47,913 bases of DNA, taken from NCBI RefSeq assembly GCF_000174195.1, contig NZ_ACFY01000089.1:1-47913 (forward strand), written 5' to 3'. The notes beneath the pieces are model-generated. The model was given only the letters and a program-made list of their open reading frames with translations. It searched no databases and was not told the DNA's origin. Position 1 is the stretch's first letter. Every line of letters begins with the position of its first letter. Position numbers and translations under genes: made by a program. Shown one piece after another: positions 27,597-37,400 of the stretch. The DNA comes from Roseburia inulinivorans DSM 16841. GTDB lineage: Bacteria > Bacillota > Clostridia > Lachnospirales > Lachnospiraceae.

Positions 27597-28529
27597 CTAA
27601 TGTTTCTCTTTTTTTAATGAAACACTATATACAAAATTAATTACCAGAATAATAACCAGTCCTGCTAAAATCTGTATCAAAGCAACAGCATTTGCACGTC
27701 CGAATTGAGTTCGCGGGCTTGTAATTGCTAATTCGCGAATCACATAACTGATACTATATGTTCCTGCCGCTCCTTTTGTCAGGAAATATACCTCATTATA
27801 AAGAAGGAAACCAGACGTTGCTGCAAGAATAGACACTGTTTTTAATGTTCCTTTAATCATTGGAATCGTAATAAACCAATCCTGTTTTAATCCGCTTGCT
27901 CCATCTAACATTGCTGCCTCCCTTACTTCTTCCGGAACTGCCATAATATTTCCAAGTATCATTAATGTTGTAGTTCCAGTAAAAAAGATATAAGCACATG
28001 TCATAGCTATAAATGCCGGTCCTTTTAATAAAAGGATATTATCTGTAAAATTCTTATTAAACAATCTGATTATCGGATTGATAATTCCATAAGATGGATT
28101 ATATAACTGTAAAAATATCACTCCCATTGCTGCTGTAGAGATCATATTAGGAATAATATAAACGTTCCGTACAAACTTAATTCCCTTTATTTTTCTTGAC
28201 AAAGCCAGAGCTATTAATGTAGCAACTGGAATCTGAACAACTGCACCAAGAATTGCCCATGTAGTAGAGTTCTTAAGTGCCTCCCAGAAAAATGGATATT
28301 TTTTAAAAATGTACTCATAATTATTCCATAAATCTTGAAATCCAAAGAATTCCGGAGACGTGATATTACTATAATCCCATTTACAAAAAGACGTAACGAA
28401 TACTGTAATTATTGGATACAGATAAAAAATACAAAACGCTATAATTGTTGGTGCCAAAAAAGCAACAATAAAACCTGTACGTCTTATTCCTAATTTACTT
28501 TTTTTCTTCTTACAAATATTATCTTTCAA
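27597..28529 (-). CDS. Carbohydrate ABC transporter permease, MalF/LacF type
   Basis: 310 residues, six membrane helices. Basic N-terminus (KKKKSKLGIRRTG), then FIVAFLAPTIIAFCIFYLYPI as first helix, and an EAA loop EEVREAAMLDGASGLKQDWF (about 197-216). Forms the heterodimeric channel with the MalG-type permease downstream. Start is a TTG with GGAGG seven bases upstream (minus strand, near 28540). The gap to the binding-protein gene is 73 bases. Confidence 0.95.
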   Translation of the reverse strand: MKDNICKKKKSKLGIRRTGFIVAFLAPTIIAFCIFYLYPIITVFVTSFCKWDYSNITSPEFFGFQDLWNNYEYIFKKYPFFWEALKNSTTWAILGAVVQIPVATLIALALSRKIKGIKFVRNVYIIPNMISTAAMGVIFLQLYNPSYGIINPIIRLFNKNFTDNILLLKGPAFIAMTCAYIFFTGTTTLMILGNIMAVPEEVREAAMLDGASGLKQDWFITIPMIKGTLKTVSILAATSGFLLYNEVYFLTKGAAGTYSISYVIRELAITSPRTQFGRANAVALIQILAGLVIILVINFVYSVSLKKEKH

Positions 28530-28602
28530 CTCGGTTCCTCCAATAAAAAGGGGAAGGGATATTCTCTCCCCTCCCTCATATCAACATCTAAATCAATTTT
28601 AA

Positions 28603-29913
28603 TTAACCAATCAATGCAAGTAATTCTTTCTGAAGTGATTCGAATCTTGCATCAATATCTGTTCCTGAAACTGCACACTCCATCAGAGCATTCACAATCG
28701 CCTTATCCACATCTGAACCCCAAGTATATTTCATATCAATTACAATTGTATCTGCTGAATTAACCTGAGCACATGCTTCTGCAAGTTTCTGTGTTGCAGT
28801 ATCACCACTTGTTTCTGCAAGTGCATTAAGATCAACTGTTGTATTACATGGATTTGCCTGTACTTCAGTAAAAATCTTTTCCTGTACTTCCTTGCTAGTC
28901 ATATATTTAATAAACTCCAGTGCAAGCTCTGTCTTCTCTTCACTCATATTGTTTGCTACTGCAAGTCCACCACCTGCTGATGCAATCGCAACATTGCCCG
29001 GGAATAACGCTGGTTCAATAGAATCAACCAGTGATGCATCAATTCCACTTGCATTCCATACACCATTAAAAAGCACTCCAACATTTCCATTTGTGTTAAA
29101 TTCAGCCATTAAATTTCCATTATCATCTGTTGTATGCTCAGATCCATTTGCCTGATCTAATTTTGCTGCTGTTTTGAATGCATTAGCAAATTCATCTGAA
29201 TTTACTGTATCTTCTGTCAATTCGGATTCAACCATTTTCTTTCCTGCATCTGTAGACGCCATAATTGCATTCACAATATAGCTAGAACCCTGTCCAGCTA
29301 TGTAGCCATAAGTATCATCTCCCAGATCTGCAATCTTCGTCATTGCATCTCCAAATGTATTCCAATCTGTAAATGCATCTGTAGAAATACCTGCTTTTTC
29401 AAAAATACTTGAATTATACCAAAGACCACGGCTTTCAATCTGATCATGCACTGCATAAATATGCCCATCCTGATCATGCTGTGTGTAATTAAGTCCTACT
29501 GCATCCTGCAAATTATTTTCATCAATATACGTTTTCAAGTCATAAACAAGATCCTGTGAGATTGCTGCCTGTGGTATTCCATCTCCTCCAACATCTACCA
29601 TATCCGGGAAAGAACCACCCGCAACCTGCGCACTTACAATATCATCTCTGTTTTCAACAGCAATCGGTTTAAAAGTCACATCTCCATCTGCATGTTCCTG
29701 CGCAAATTCGTCATAAATATCTCTCATTACCTGCGCCGCAGCCCACTCACTTTCATCCTGATAATATCCATGATAGAACTCCAGAACATTGTTACCACTA
29801 GATTCGCTCTTCTTCTCTCCTCCATCTTCTTTTACCGAGCTGCTACCACATCCAGCTAAAACAGATGCTCCCATTGCTGCTACTAACAATACACTAACTA
29901 ATTTTTTTTTCAT
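28603..29913 (-). CDS. Sugar ABC transporter substrate-binding lipoprotein
   Basis: 436 residues, family 1 solute-binding protein. Signal peptide with lipobox VLAGCGSS (Cys at about 22), then a Ser/Glu linker and the binding fold (LEFYHGYYQDESEWAAAQ... GVLFNGVWNASG... LALEFIKYMTSKEVQ). It captures the oligosaccharide at the membrane for the permeases encoded next. First gene of the operon that runs to GH36; ATG follows AAAGGAG. A 25-base palindrome lies 70-94 bases upstream of its start. Confidence 0.95.
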   Translation of the reverse strand: MKKKLVSVLLVAAMGASVLAGCGSSSVKEDGGEKKSESSGNNVLEFYHGYYQDESEWAAAQVMRDIYDEFAQEHADGDVTFKPIAVENRDDIVSAQVAGGSFPDMVDVGGDGIPQAAISQDLVYDLKTYIDENNLQDAVGLNYTQHDQDGHIYAVHDQIESRGLWYNSSIFEKAGISTDAFTDWNTFGDAMTKIADLGDDTYGYIAGQGSSYIVNAIMASTDAGKKMVESELTEDTVNSDEFANAFKTAAKLDQANGSEHTTDDNGNLMAEFNTNGNVGVLFNGVWNASGIDASLVDSIEPALFPGNVAIASAGGGLAVANNMSEEKTELALEFIKYMTSKEVQEKIFTEVQANPCNTTVDLNALAETSGDTATQKLAEACAQVNSADTIVIDMKYTWGSDVDKAIVNALMECAVSGTDIDARFESLQKELLALIG

Positions 29914-29982
29914 TTTTAACTCCTTTCATATCGGTTGTATTTGTTAAGTGTATTCTACATTTATTTTTATTCATTTTGAATA

Positions 29983-30007
29983 TATACGGTTGACTATAAA
30001 CCGTATA
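29983..30007. promoter_or_regulatory. 25-bp palindrome ahead of the ABC/GH operon
   Basis: Perfect inverted repeat TATACGGTT-7-AACCGTATA in the 211-base gap before the binding-protein gene. The gap is otherwise AT-rich and holds a TTGACA-like hexamer near 30055-30060 without a good -10. The site fits an operator or activator site for the locus, most simply the YesN-type regulator encoded just upstream or an unlinked LacI-type protein. Confidence 0.6.
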
Positions 30008-30076
30008 ATATTTACATATTGCCAAAGCAAATACGTAAAATATTTACCATTTGTCAATATTTTTCGTATTTTTGTA

Positions 30077-30119
30077 CAAAAAAAGTGCATGTTGTTTCTA
30101 TTTTAGAGTCAACATGCAC
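30077..30119 (-). terminator. Terminator between the sensor unit and the ABC/GH operon
   Basis: Hairpin GTGCATGTTG...CAACATGCAC followed on the minus strand by a run of seven T, just after the stop of the second binding protein. It separates the sensor transcription unit from the transport and hydrolase operon. Confidence 0.85.
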
Positions 30120-30124
30120 ATATT

Positions 30125-31396
30125 TTATTTTTGTTTGTTTTCTAAATTTTCTTCAAATTCTTGTATAGATAGATTTCCTGTCAGTACATCCAAAATGGTT
30201 TCTGTAAAATAATCCTTTTGTTCGGCTGACCAAATATTATTCGGAACCTCTATTTTTTCGTCTGCCTCAAGAACAAGTGTAGCTGCCTGATACAATCTGC
30301 TTTTATTTTCCTTATAAGATTCCAAAGATATATCTGGATTTGCCGGAATTTGCTCTGTCTTTTCAAGAATTTTCGTCTGAACCTTCTTGCTAAGTATGTA
30401 CTTCAAAAATTTAACTGCTGCTTTTTCTTTTTCTTCATTCCCACTATTGCCTAAAACGTACCCTAAACCAGAAGAAATACATGACATTGATTCTCCCTCG
30501 TCTGTTGGCAAGAGTGCATATTTAGCATCAATCTGCTTTGAAATCATCGGTGCTCCCCATACTCCATTAATATAAATTGCCAGTTTTCCTTCATTAAAAA
30601 GATGAGTCTCATCTCGATAACTATAGTCAGCGTTTTCAGAAATAGCCGAATTATGCATTCGTTTCATCCGATTTATTGCATTATTGAAAATTTCATCCTG
30701 AAATATAAGATTATGTCCTTCAAATCGAGAATTCTCACTTCCAGCTAACATGTGATCCATACAGTATAAACATCCTTCTACCGTTGGTTGGAGTGCTTTT
30801 ACTTCATTTTTTTCATTTAACGCCCACTCACTAATCTGATTACACATTGTTTGAAATTCATCCCAACTTTTTGGCACTTTCTCAATTCCTGCTGCCCTTA
30901 AAATATCTTCATTATACCAATACCCTCCGCTTAACATTAGTGCATCTGCCACAGAGTACAACTCTCCATTTTCCGTACTCCAGTATTCTTTATTTACTTC
31001 TGAAATACTATCAGCAAATTCTTGATCCTGTTGCATATATGGATAGATATCTAATGCCATGTTATTTTCAATCATAAAATCATAGGTACTATTTTCACCT
31101 GTTCCACTAAAAGATACAATATCTGGTATATTACCGACCATTATCATATCTTCTACTTTTCTCATCATATCTTCTCTTGTCGGCATAGAAATCATCTGTA
31201 AATTAATATCCGGGTTTTCTTCCTGAAATTCTTCATAAATCTCTCTCATCGCAACATGATCTTCTTCTGTGCCTCCCCAGGCATGGATCAACGTAATAGT
31301 AACACTGTGATTACTCTCTTTTCCACACCCTTCCAAAATACAACCAACTCCTAAAATTAGCATTAGGACAATTAGCTGCTTAGTAGTTTTTTTCAT
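30125..31396 (-). CDS. Second sugar-binding lipoprotein, coupled to the YesMN-type system
   Basis: 423 residues from the ATG at 31396, which follows AGGGGAAAG inside the end of the regulator gene; the two genes overlap by 17 bases. Signal peptide and lipobox ILEGCGKES (Cys at about 24). The fold is the same family as the binding protein at 28603 (INGVWGAP, AAVKFLKYILSKKVQTKIL) but clearly divergent. No permease is attached to it and a terminator follows. Together with the overlap this suggests a sensing role, feeding the kinase, rather than transport. The frame stays open to 31501, but no ribosome-binding site supports that. Confidence 0.92.
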   Translation of the reverse strand: MKKTTKQLIVLMLILGVGCILEGCGKESNHSVTITLIHAWGGTEEDHVAMREIYEEFQEENPDINLQMISMPTREDMMRKVEDMIMVGNIPDIVSFSGTGENSTYDFMIENNMALDIYPYMQQDQEFADSISEVNKEYWSTENGELYSVADALMLSGGYWYNEDILRAAGIEKVPKSWDEFQTMCNQISEWALNEKNEVKALQPTVEGCLYCMDHMLAGSENSRFEGHNLIFQDEIFNNAINRMKRMHNSAISENADYSYRDETHLFNEGKLAIYINGVWGAPMISKQIDAKYALLPTDEGESMSCISSGLGYVLGNSGNEEKEKAAVKFLKYILSKKVQTKILEKTEQIPANPDISLESYKENKSRLYQAATLVLEADEKIEVPNNIWSAEQKDYFTETILDVLTGNLSIQEFEENLENKQK

Positions 31397-32132
31397 CTTT
31401 CCCCTGCTTCCTAAATTCTTTAGGTGAAACCCCAGTAATTTTTTTAAACATCTTCGAAAAATATCCTGCATCGTCAACTCCAATCGCTTCCGAAATTTCA
31501 TAAGTTTTCATATCTGTATTTAAAAGATATTCCTTTGCTGCTTCTATTCGAAGATTTAATATTGTATCAAACAGATTTATTCCTGTTTTATTTTTATAAA
31601 ATCTACTTAAATAACTCCTATTTACATGTAATTCATCTGCAATCTCATCCAATGATATTTTATTTTTAAAATTTTGTTCTACATACTGATCAATCTGCTG
31701 AAGTAGTGTTCTTTGTCCTGATACAGCAATCTCCTCTTTCTCAATTTCTTTTTTTAGTTGAGTTAATTTTCCCGTTGCTTTTTCTAATGCTTCTGGAAGT
31801 TCATCCATAATGGATATCTTCAAAACGTACTCACATGCATTATACTTGATCGCAAATTTGGCATAATCAAAATCTGAATATGCTGTTAATATTATCACCT
31901 GTGTTTCCGGTCTAGTTTCATATAAATATTTACACACTTCTAAACCGTTTACCCCCGGCATCTGAATATCTGTGATCACTATATCTGGAGATTCATTCTC
32001 TATACATTGGATAAGCTCTTGTCCGTCCTCAAGAACTGACACCAAATCGCAATTCATTTTCTCCCAATTTATCAACTTTTTTAATGCTTCCCTTATATAT
32101 CCTTCATCATCCGCCGCTACTACTTTCCACAT
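31380..32132 (-). CDS. Response regulator with AraC-type DNA-binding domain (YesN-like, short)
   Basis: 250 residues. Receiver domain (1-120) with DDE at 8-10, phospho-acceptor Asp in VITDIQMPG (about 54) and conserved Lys before the alpha-5 region. Short coiled connector, then two helix-turn-helix motifs of the AraC type at the C-terminus (ISLDEIADELHVNRSYLSRFYK and TYEISEAIGVDDAGYFSKMFKK). Shorter than usual YesN proteins, which carry a large central domain. Overlaps the kinase gene by 13 bases and the second binding-protein gene by 17 bases. Probable activator of the glycan locus. Confidence 0.94.
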   Translation of the reverse strand: MWKVVAADDEGYIREALKKLINWEKMNCDLVSVLEDGQELIQCIENESPDIVITDIQMPGVNGLEVCKYLYETRPETQVIILTAYSDFDYAKFAIKYNACEYVLKISIMDELPEALEKATGKLTQLKKEIEKEEIAVSGQRTLLQQIDQYVEQNFKNKISLDEIADELHVNRSYLSRFYKNKTGINLFDTILNLRIEAAKEYLLNTDMKTYEISEAIGVDDAGYFSKMFKKITGVSPKEFRKQGKDEKNY

Positions 32133-33913
32133 GGTATTTCCCCTCTTTCTGCCGGAAGAATTATTTCAATTTTTGTTCCTTTTCCTTTCTCACTCCAAAT
32201 GTTAAATTTATAATTCTCACCATACAAAATTTGTAACATTTTCCGAGTATTTTCAAATCCTGTATGAGTGTGATCTATCTTCTCCGGCTGTTGAACTTCT
32301 TCTGTCGATTTCTCATTCATTTTTTCATAATCAATTCCAACACCATTATCCTCAACAATAATATGAAGTATTTTGGAAGTTTTCTTTTGTTTTTTTATTT
32401 CATCATTCTCTTCAATGAAATTCTCCTCATACATGCATACCCTTATGATTCCACTTTCCTTTTTGGGTTCCAAACCATGCGACACAGCATTCTCCACAAG
32501 CGGTTCAATCAAAAGTCTTGGAATCAGATTCTCTTTTATTTGCTCATCTTCTATATTGATTTCATAAGTTAATTTATCTTGATAGCGTTCCTTTTGTAAA
32601 AACAAATAGAATTGAACAATTTCCAGTTCTTCTCTCACTTTTATTTTTATTTCTTTTTCACGGAAAATCTTTCCCTGCATTAGTTTGGAAAAAGCATTCA
32701 AACTTTCATATAACTCCTCATTCCCAGCCATTTTTGCCTTTAAACTGAGCATTGCAAGAATATTAAACTGAAAATGAGGATTAAGCTGAGACTGTAAATA
32801 TTTCACCTGTGATTGCGTTGCCAATAACTGTTTTTCATATACTTCCGTAATCAGGTATTCGATTCTATCTGCCATTTCATTGAACACCTGTCCGATATCA
32901 TGGAATTCCTGTATAGAAGAATCCTCCATTCTTACGTTCAATTCCTTTCTTCCAAATGCTCGAATATTGGCGATCATTCTAGCTGCAGGTTTTGTAAAAC
33001 GATAACTGATTCCATAAGATACCAAAAAAGTCAATATTAATACAATTACCAATCCCACTAAAAAGATAATTAGTGTCGGACGTAAGATTGCCAGAATATT
33101 ATTCTGCCCCACTGCGATAATCGTTCTTAATCCAAAACCACTCGCATCAGCACTGACAATTACTTTCCTTCCTTCCACATTCTTATTTCCACTCCAAGAT
33201 ACAACTTTTTCTTTCAATAGATCATTTTGTGTTGCATCTCCCCCTGACACTAACATTAAATTATTGTGTGACAATATACTCCATGAATAATCCTGATAAC
33301 CTTCTATATCTTCAAATATTCCCTCTATTGCTTCAAGACTAATTTGGGCTATTCCAATGCCCATTTCTTTCATATTATCATCATATATGCGAAAAAGAAT
33401 ATTAAGATTTTTACTATCCGTTACACATGCATATTGATTTTTATCTTTCTTGAACCATTGCTGCATGTTTTTATAAGATTTTTCCTGTTGCTTCTCAGAA
33501 GCTAACGTAATTGCATAGTAATATTCCTTGATACACTGATCCCAGTTATTGAATAAATAAACACTCGTAACAAATGGCAGCTGCTGATTTACTTGATTTC
33601 TGTCTGCAAACAACTCCATACTATACATTAATTGTTCTTTTGCAATATCTGCATCACACGAATCTGTTTGAAAAAAATCTCCCAATAAACTGTTATGCCT
33701 TATAGAAATTGCCCCATCTTCTATAAACTGCATATGAGATTGATATTGTTGAGTAGTATTATTAAGCACATATTCTATATCTTCCTGCGTATTTTTGAAA
33801 AAAAATGAGAAAAAGACATAACAAACTGCTATGGCAACCAGCATTAATGTAACTACTGATGCGAGCAACATAAATACTGTCAGCTCGTTCTTTAAAGTAT
33901 GTCTTTTTCTCAT
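32120..33913 (-). CDS. Sensor histidine kinase, YesM family
   Basis: About 597 residues from the ATG at 33913 (GGGGA eight bases upstream; the frame runs to 33976). Membrane helix near the start (ELTVFMLLASVVTLMLVAIA), extracellular Cache-like domain of ~240 residues, second helix (about 275-300), HAMP region, His_kinase domain with LQSQLNPHFQFNIL (His about 379) and HATPase_c with N-box PLVENAVSHGL and G-box DNGVGI. YesM/LytS-type kinases in Clostridia sense sugars, sometimes through an extracellular binding protein. The gene order kinase-regulator-binding protein with overlaps suggests that here. Confidence 0.94.
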   Translation of the reverse strand: MRKRHTLKNELTVFMLLASVVTLMLVAIAVCYVFFSFFFKNTQEDIEYVLNNTTQQYQSHMQFIEDGAISIRHNSLLGDFFQTDSCDADIAKEQLMYSMELFADRNQVNQQLPFVTSVYLFNNWDQCIKEYYYAITLASEKQQEKSYKNMQQWFKKDKNQYACVTDSKNLNILFRIYDDNMKEMGIGIAQISLEAIEGIFEDIEGYQDYSWSILSHNNLMLVSGGDATQNDLLKEKVVSWSGNKNVEGRKVIVSADASGFGLRTIIAVGQNNILAILRPTLIIFLVGLVIVLILTFLVSYGISYRFTKPAARMIANIRAFGRKELNVRMEDSSIQEFHDIGQVFNEMADRIEYLITEVYEKQLLATQSQVKYLQSQLNPHFQFNILAMLSLKAKMAGNEELYESLNAFSKLMQGKIFREKEIKIKVREELEIVQFYLFLQKERYQDKLTYEINIEDEQIKENLIPRLLIEPLVENAVSHGLEPKKESGIIRVCMYEENFIEENDEIKKQKKTSKILHIIVEDNGVGIDYEKMNEKSTEEVQQPEKIDHTHTGFENTRKMLQILYGENYKFNIWSEKGKGTKIEIILPAERGEIPCGK

Positions 33914-34065
33914 TTTTCTTTTCCCCATTTTAATGAAATGTTTGTATATATTCGACCTTCTCACAGGTACAATCATGCTTCACACATTACTTTTTATAGT
34001 AAATTCACTAATTCTTTATATACTAACACATCAAACAGGAACAGTCGAGTAATTTCTATTTGAAC

Positions 34066-34313
34066 TTAATAATCATGGTAACAGTTCAGCCCTCCGGCCA
34101 TCTTTTGCCGGTTCTTGACTTTTCTCAGGTCACGTTCACTCATGTTATCATCAAACGGAACACGGAAGTCATGCAGGAACAAAAGGTGGTTGTGCATATA
34201 TTTCTCCAGGCGGTTCAACAGGGCTTTTTCATCCTTCTTGGCAAATCTGCGTCAAGGCGTGCCATGACTTCCATAAGCTGGTTGTATAAACCTTTTTCAT
34301 AATTTCCGCCCAT
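34066..34313 (-). pseudogene. IS66-family transposase remnant, internally deleted
   Basis: On the minus strand a transposase-like N-terminus (MGGNYEKGLYNQLMEVMARL, from 34313) is followed after a frameshift by KKDEKALLNRLEKY and then an IS66 C-terminal motif, FLHDFRVPFDDNMSERDLRK, with KNRQKMAGG. The central ~400 residues and the last ~40 are missing, and the frame ends LNCYHDY at 34066. Clearly non-functional. Confidence 0.85.
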
Positions 34314-34640
34314 TCATGACCGCCTCCCTTCTCTGTTTCTGATAGTATGATTTTATCAGAAACAGAAGAAAAAAGCGAATCCGAACGTTTCTGCTATTCG
34401 TCAAAATGACAGTGGATAACACAGGCTGATCATGAAAAAATGTGGATCAACAAAGCTTAAAACGCTAAAAAACAAGAATATCTCCAAAAGTTATGCACAT
34501 ATTTTGTAGGAACTTTCTTATAATCCTCCAACTGTGCAGAAAAATATATTTACTGTGGAAAAGTCCCTATAAAAAAGGAAAAATTCAGCGTTTTTAACAA
34601 TGATTTTTTATGCAGTTCAGCCGGAGAGCTGAACTGTTAC
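34078..34640 (-). mobile_element. Candidate non-autonomous IS66 derivative with terminal inverted repeats
   Basis: A 21-base sequence starting GTAACAGTTCAGC at 34078-34098 recurs inverted at 34620-34640 with one mismatch. The outer ends begin with GTAA, as in IS66. Inside lie the deleted transposase, a perfect 13-base-stem hairpin (34332-34366) and about 240 bases of AT-rich DNA without a gene. I see no clear 8-base target duplication (flanks TAATCATG and AATTATTT). Confidence 0.6.
34605..34636 (-). terminator. Terminator-like hairpin after atpC
   Basis: CAGTTCAGC-CGGAGA-GCTGAACTG followed on the minus strand by CATAAAAAATC, about 20 bases past the atpC stop. It coincides with the right end of the IS66-like element. 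The T run is weak, so efficiency is uncertain. Confidence 0.5.
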
Positions 34641-34658
34641 AATTATTTACCACATTGA

Positions 34659-35081
34659 TCAATATCCTATTGGCGTATCTCTCCTGCCGGCTTTTAGACG
34701 CTCCATAGCTCTTGCGAGGGATGCCTTGGAACGGTGGTATTCCTGAATACTCTGCTTCTGGCGGAGCTGCTCTTCGGCACGCTCTTTTGCTTCCTTCGCA
34801 CGGCGGATGTCAATCTCCTCCGGGTATTCGCAGGTATCCACCAGCACCGTGGCACGGTTGTTGATGATCTGGGCAAATCCGGTTCCCGTGATTCCCATAA
34901 TCTCTTTTCCGTTCTCATCTGTGATACGGATTTCACCGATCTCCACTGCAAAAACCATATTTTCATGATGTGCCTGGATTGCTTTCTCGCCATCATGCAG
35001 CGGCAGAACCACCTGTGTACATCTGCCATCGAAGAAAATTCTGTCACAGGCGATCACTTTTAAACTAAATGTATTTGCCAT
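34659..35081 (-). CDS. atpC: ATP synthase F1 subunit epsilon
   Basis: 140 residues. N-terminal beta-sandwich (MANTFSLKVIACDRIFFDGRC... LPLHDGEKAIQAHHENMVFAV) and C-terminal helical hairpin (IDIRRAKEAKERAEEQLRQ...). Subunit of the central stalk that couples rotation and inhibits ATP hydrolysis. Last gene of the atp operon, three bases after atpD. Confidence 0.95.
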   Translation of the reverse strand: MANTFSLKVIACDRIFFDGRCTQVVLPLHDGEKAIQAHHENMVFAVEIGEIRITDENGKEIMGITGTGFAQIINNRATVLVDTCEYPEEIDIRRAKEAKERAEEQLRQKQSIQEYHRSKASLARAMERLKAGRRDTPIGY

Positions 35082-35084
35082 AAT

Positions 35085-36500
<1,416 letters not shown>

Positions 36501-37394
36501 CTATTTTTTCTTCTTATTTTTCTGTGCCTTTGCACCACCGATCACCTCTGTGATCTGCTGCGTGATTGCAGCCTGACGTACCCGGTTATACTCAATAGAC
36601 AGCTGGCTTATCATGGATCTTGCACTGTCAGTCGCTGTCTGCATTGCCATCATCCGGGAGTTATGTTCACTGGCAAAAGACTCCACCAGCGCACCATAAA
36701 TATATCCGGTTACACAGTTTGGAACCACATGCTCTAAGATTTCTTCCATGGATGATTCCACTTTGATCTCTTCCTGATAAATGTCCGCCGGAGCCGGATG
36801 GATAAAATCCTCTTTTGCCAGCGGAAGTAATTTCTGTTTCTCCGCGTTCATGGAAAAAGAATTTTCCATTTTCGTGTAGACCAGATAAACCTCGTCTAAC
36901 TCACCGTTCACGTATAAGTCCATCACATAATCTGCAATGACACGTGCGCGGTGCAGGGACGGATTCTGCACAGTGTATTTAAACTCTGCGTCTACCTCAA
37001 GTCCTTCCTTTGCAAAATACTGACGTCCAAGCTCTCCAACGACAAACAACTTATTGTTTTCCCCCTGGGAAAACAGTTCCTGTGCCATTTTGATGACATT
37101 GTGATTGTATGCACCCGCAAGACCTTTGTCGGCGGTGATCACAATGTAACCACGCTTTTTTTCATTGTCGGAAATCTGCTCCCTCTGATCAAAATAGCGG
37201 TTTGTCGTATCTGGCATATGTCTTAAAAATCTTGCAATTGCGGACTGGAGCGTATAGAAATACGGTTCTGTCTGCTCTAACTTCTGCTTTGCGCTGCGAA
37301 GTTTCGCGGAAGAGATCATATACATAGCACTTGTGATTTTCATGGTATCCCGGATACTTTTCATTCGTTTTTGAATTTCCTTGGTATTTGCCAT
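36501..37394 (-). CDS. atpG: ATP synthase F1 subunit gamma
   Basis: 297 residues forming the rotating central shaft. The N-terminal helix MANTKEIQKRMKSIRDTMKI and the C-terminal helix (MMAMQTATDSARSMISQLSIEYNRVRQAAITQQITEV family signature) are both present. Located six bases after atpA. Length normal. Confidence 0.97.
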   Translation of the reverse strand: MANTKEIQKRMKSIRDTMKITSAMYMISSAKLRSAKQKLEQTEPYFYTLQSAIARFLRHMPDTTNRYFDQREQISDNEKKRGYIVITADKGLAGAYNHNVIKMAQELFSQGENNKLFVVGELGRQYFAKEGLEVDAEFKYTVQNPSLHRARVIADYVMDLYVNGELDEVYLVYTKMENSFSMNAEKQKLLPLAKEDFIHPAPADIYQEEIKVESSMEEILEHVVPNCVTGYIYGALVESFASEHNSRMMAMQTATDSARSMISQLSIEYNRVRQAAITQQITEVIGGAKAQKNKKKK

Positions 37395-37400
37395 GCCTTA

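Noticed and set aside
26727..29913. Expectation of an ABC ATPase gene in the sugar importer operon
   Set aside because: None of the open frames nearby has a Walker A with an ABC signature; a shared ATPase elsewhere is the usual solution in CUT1 systems, so the absence is not itself remarkable.
34060..34302. Plus-strand 80-residue open frame
   Set aside because: It lies over the IS66 transposase remnant on the other strand, whose translation matches a known family; the plus-strand protein has no recognisable features.
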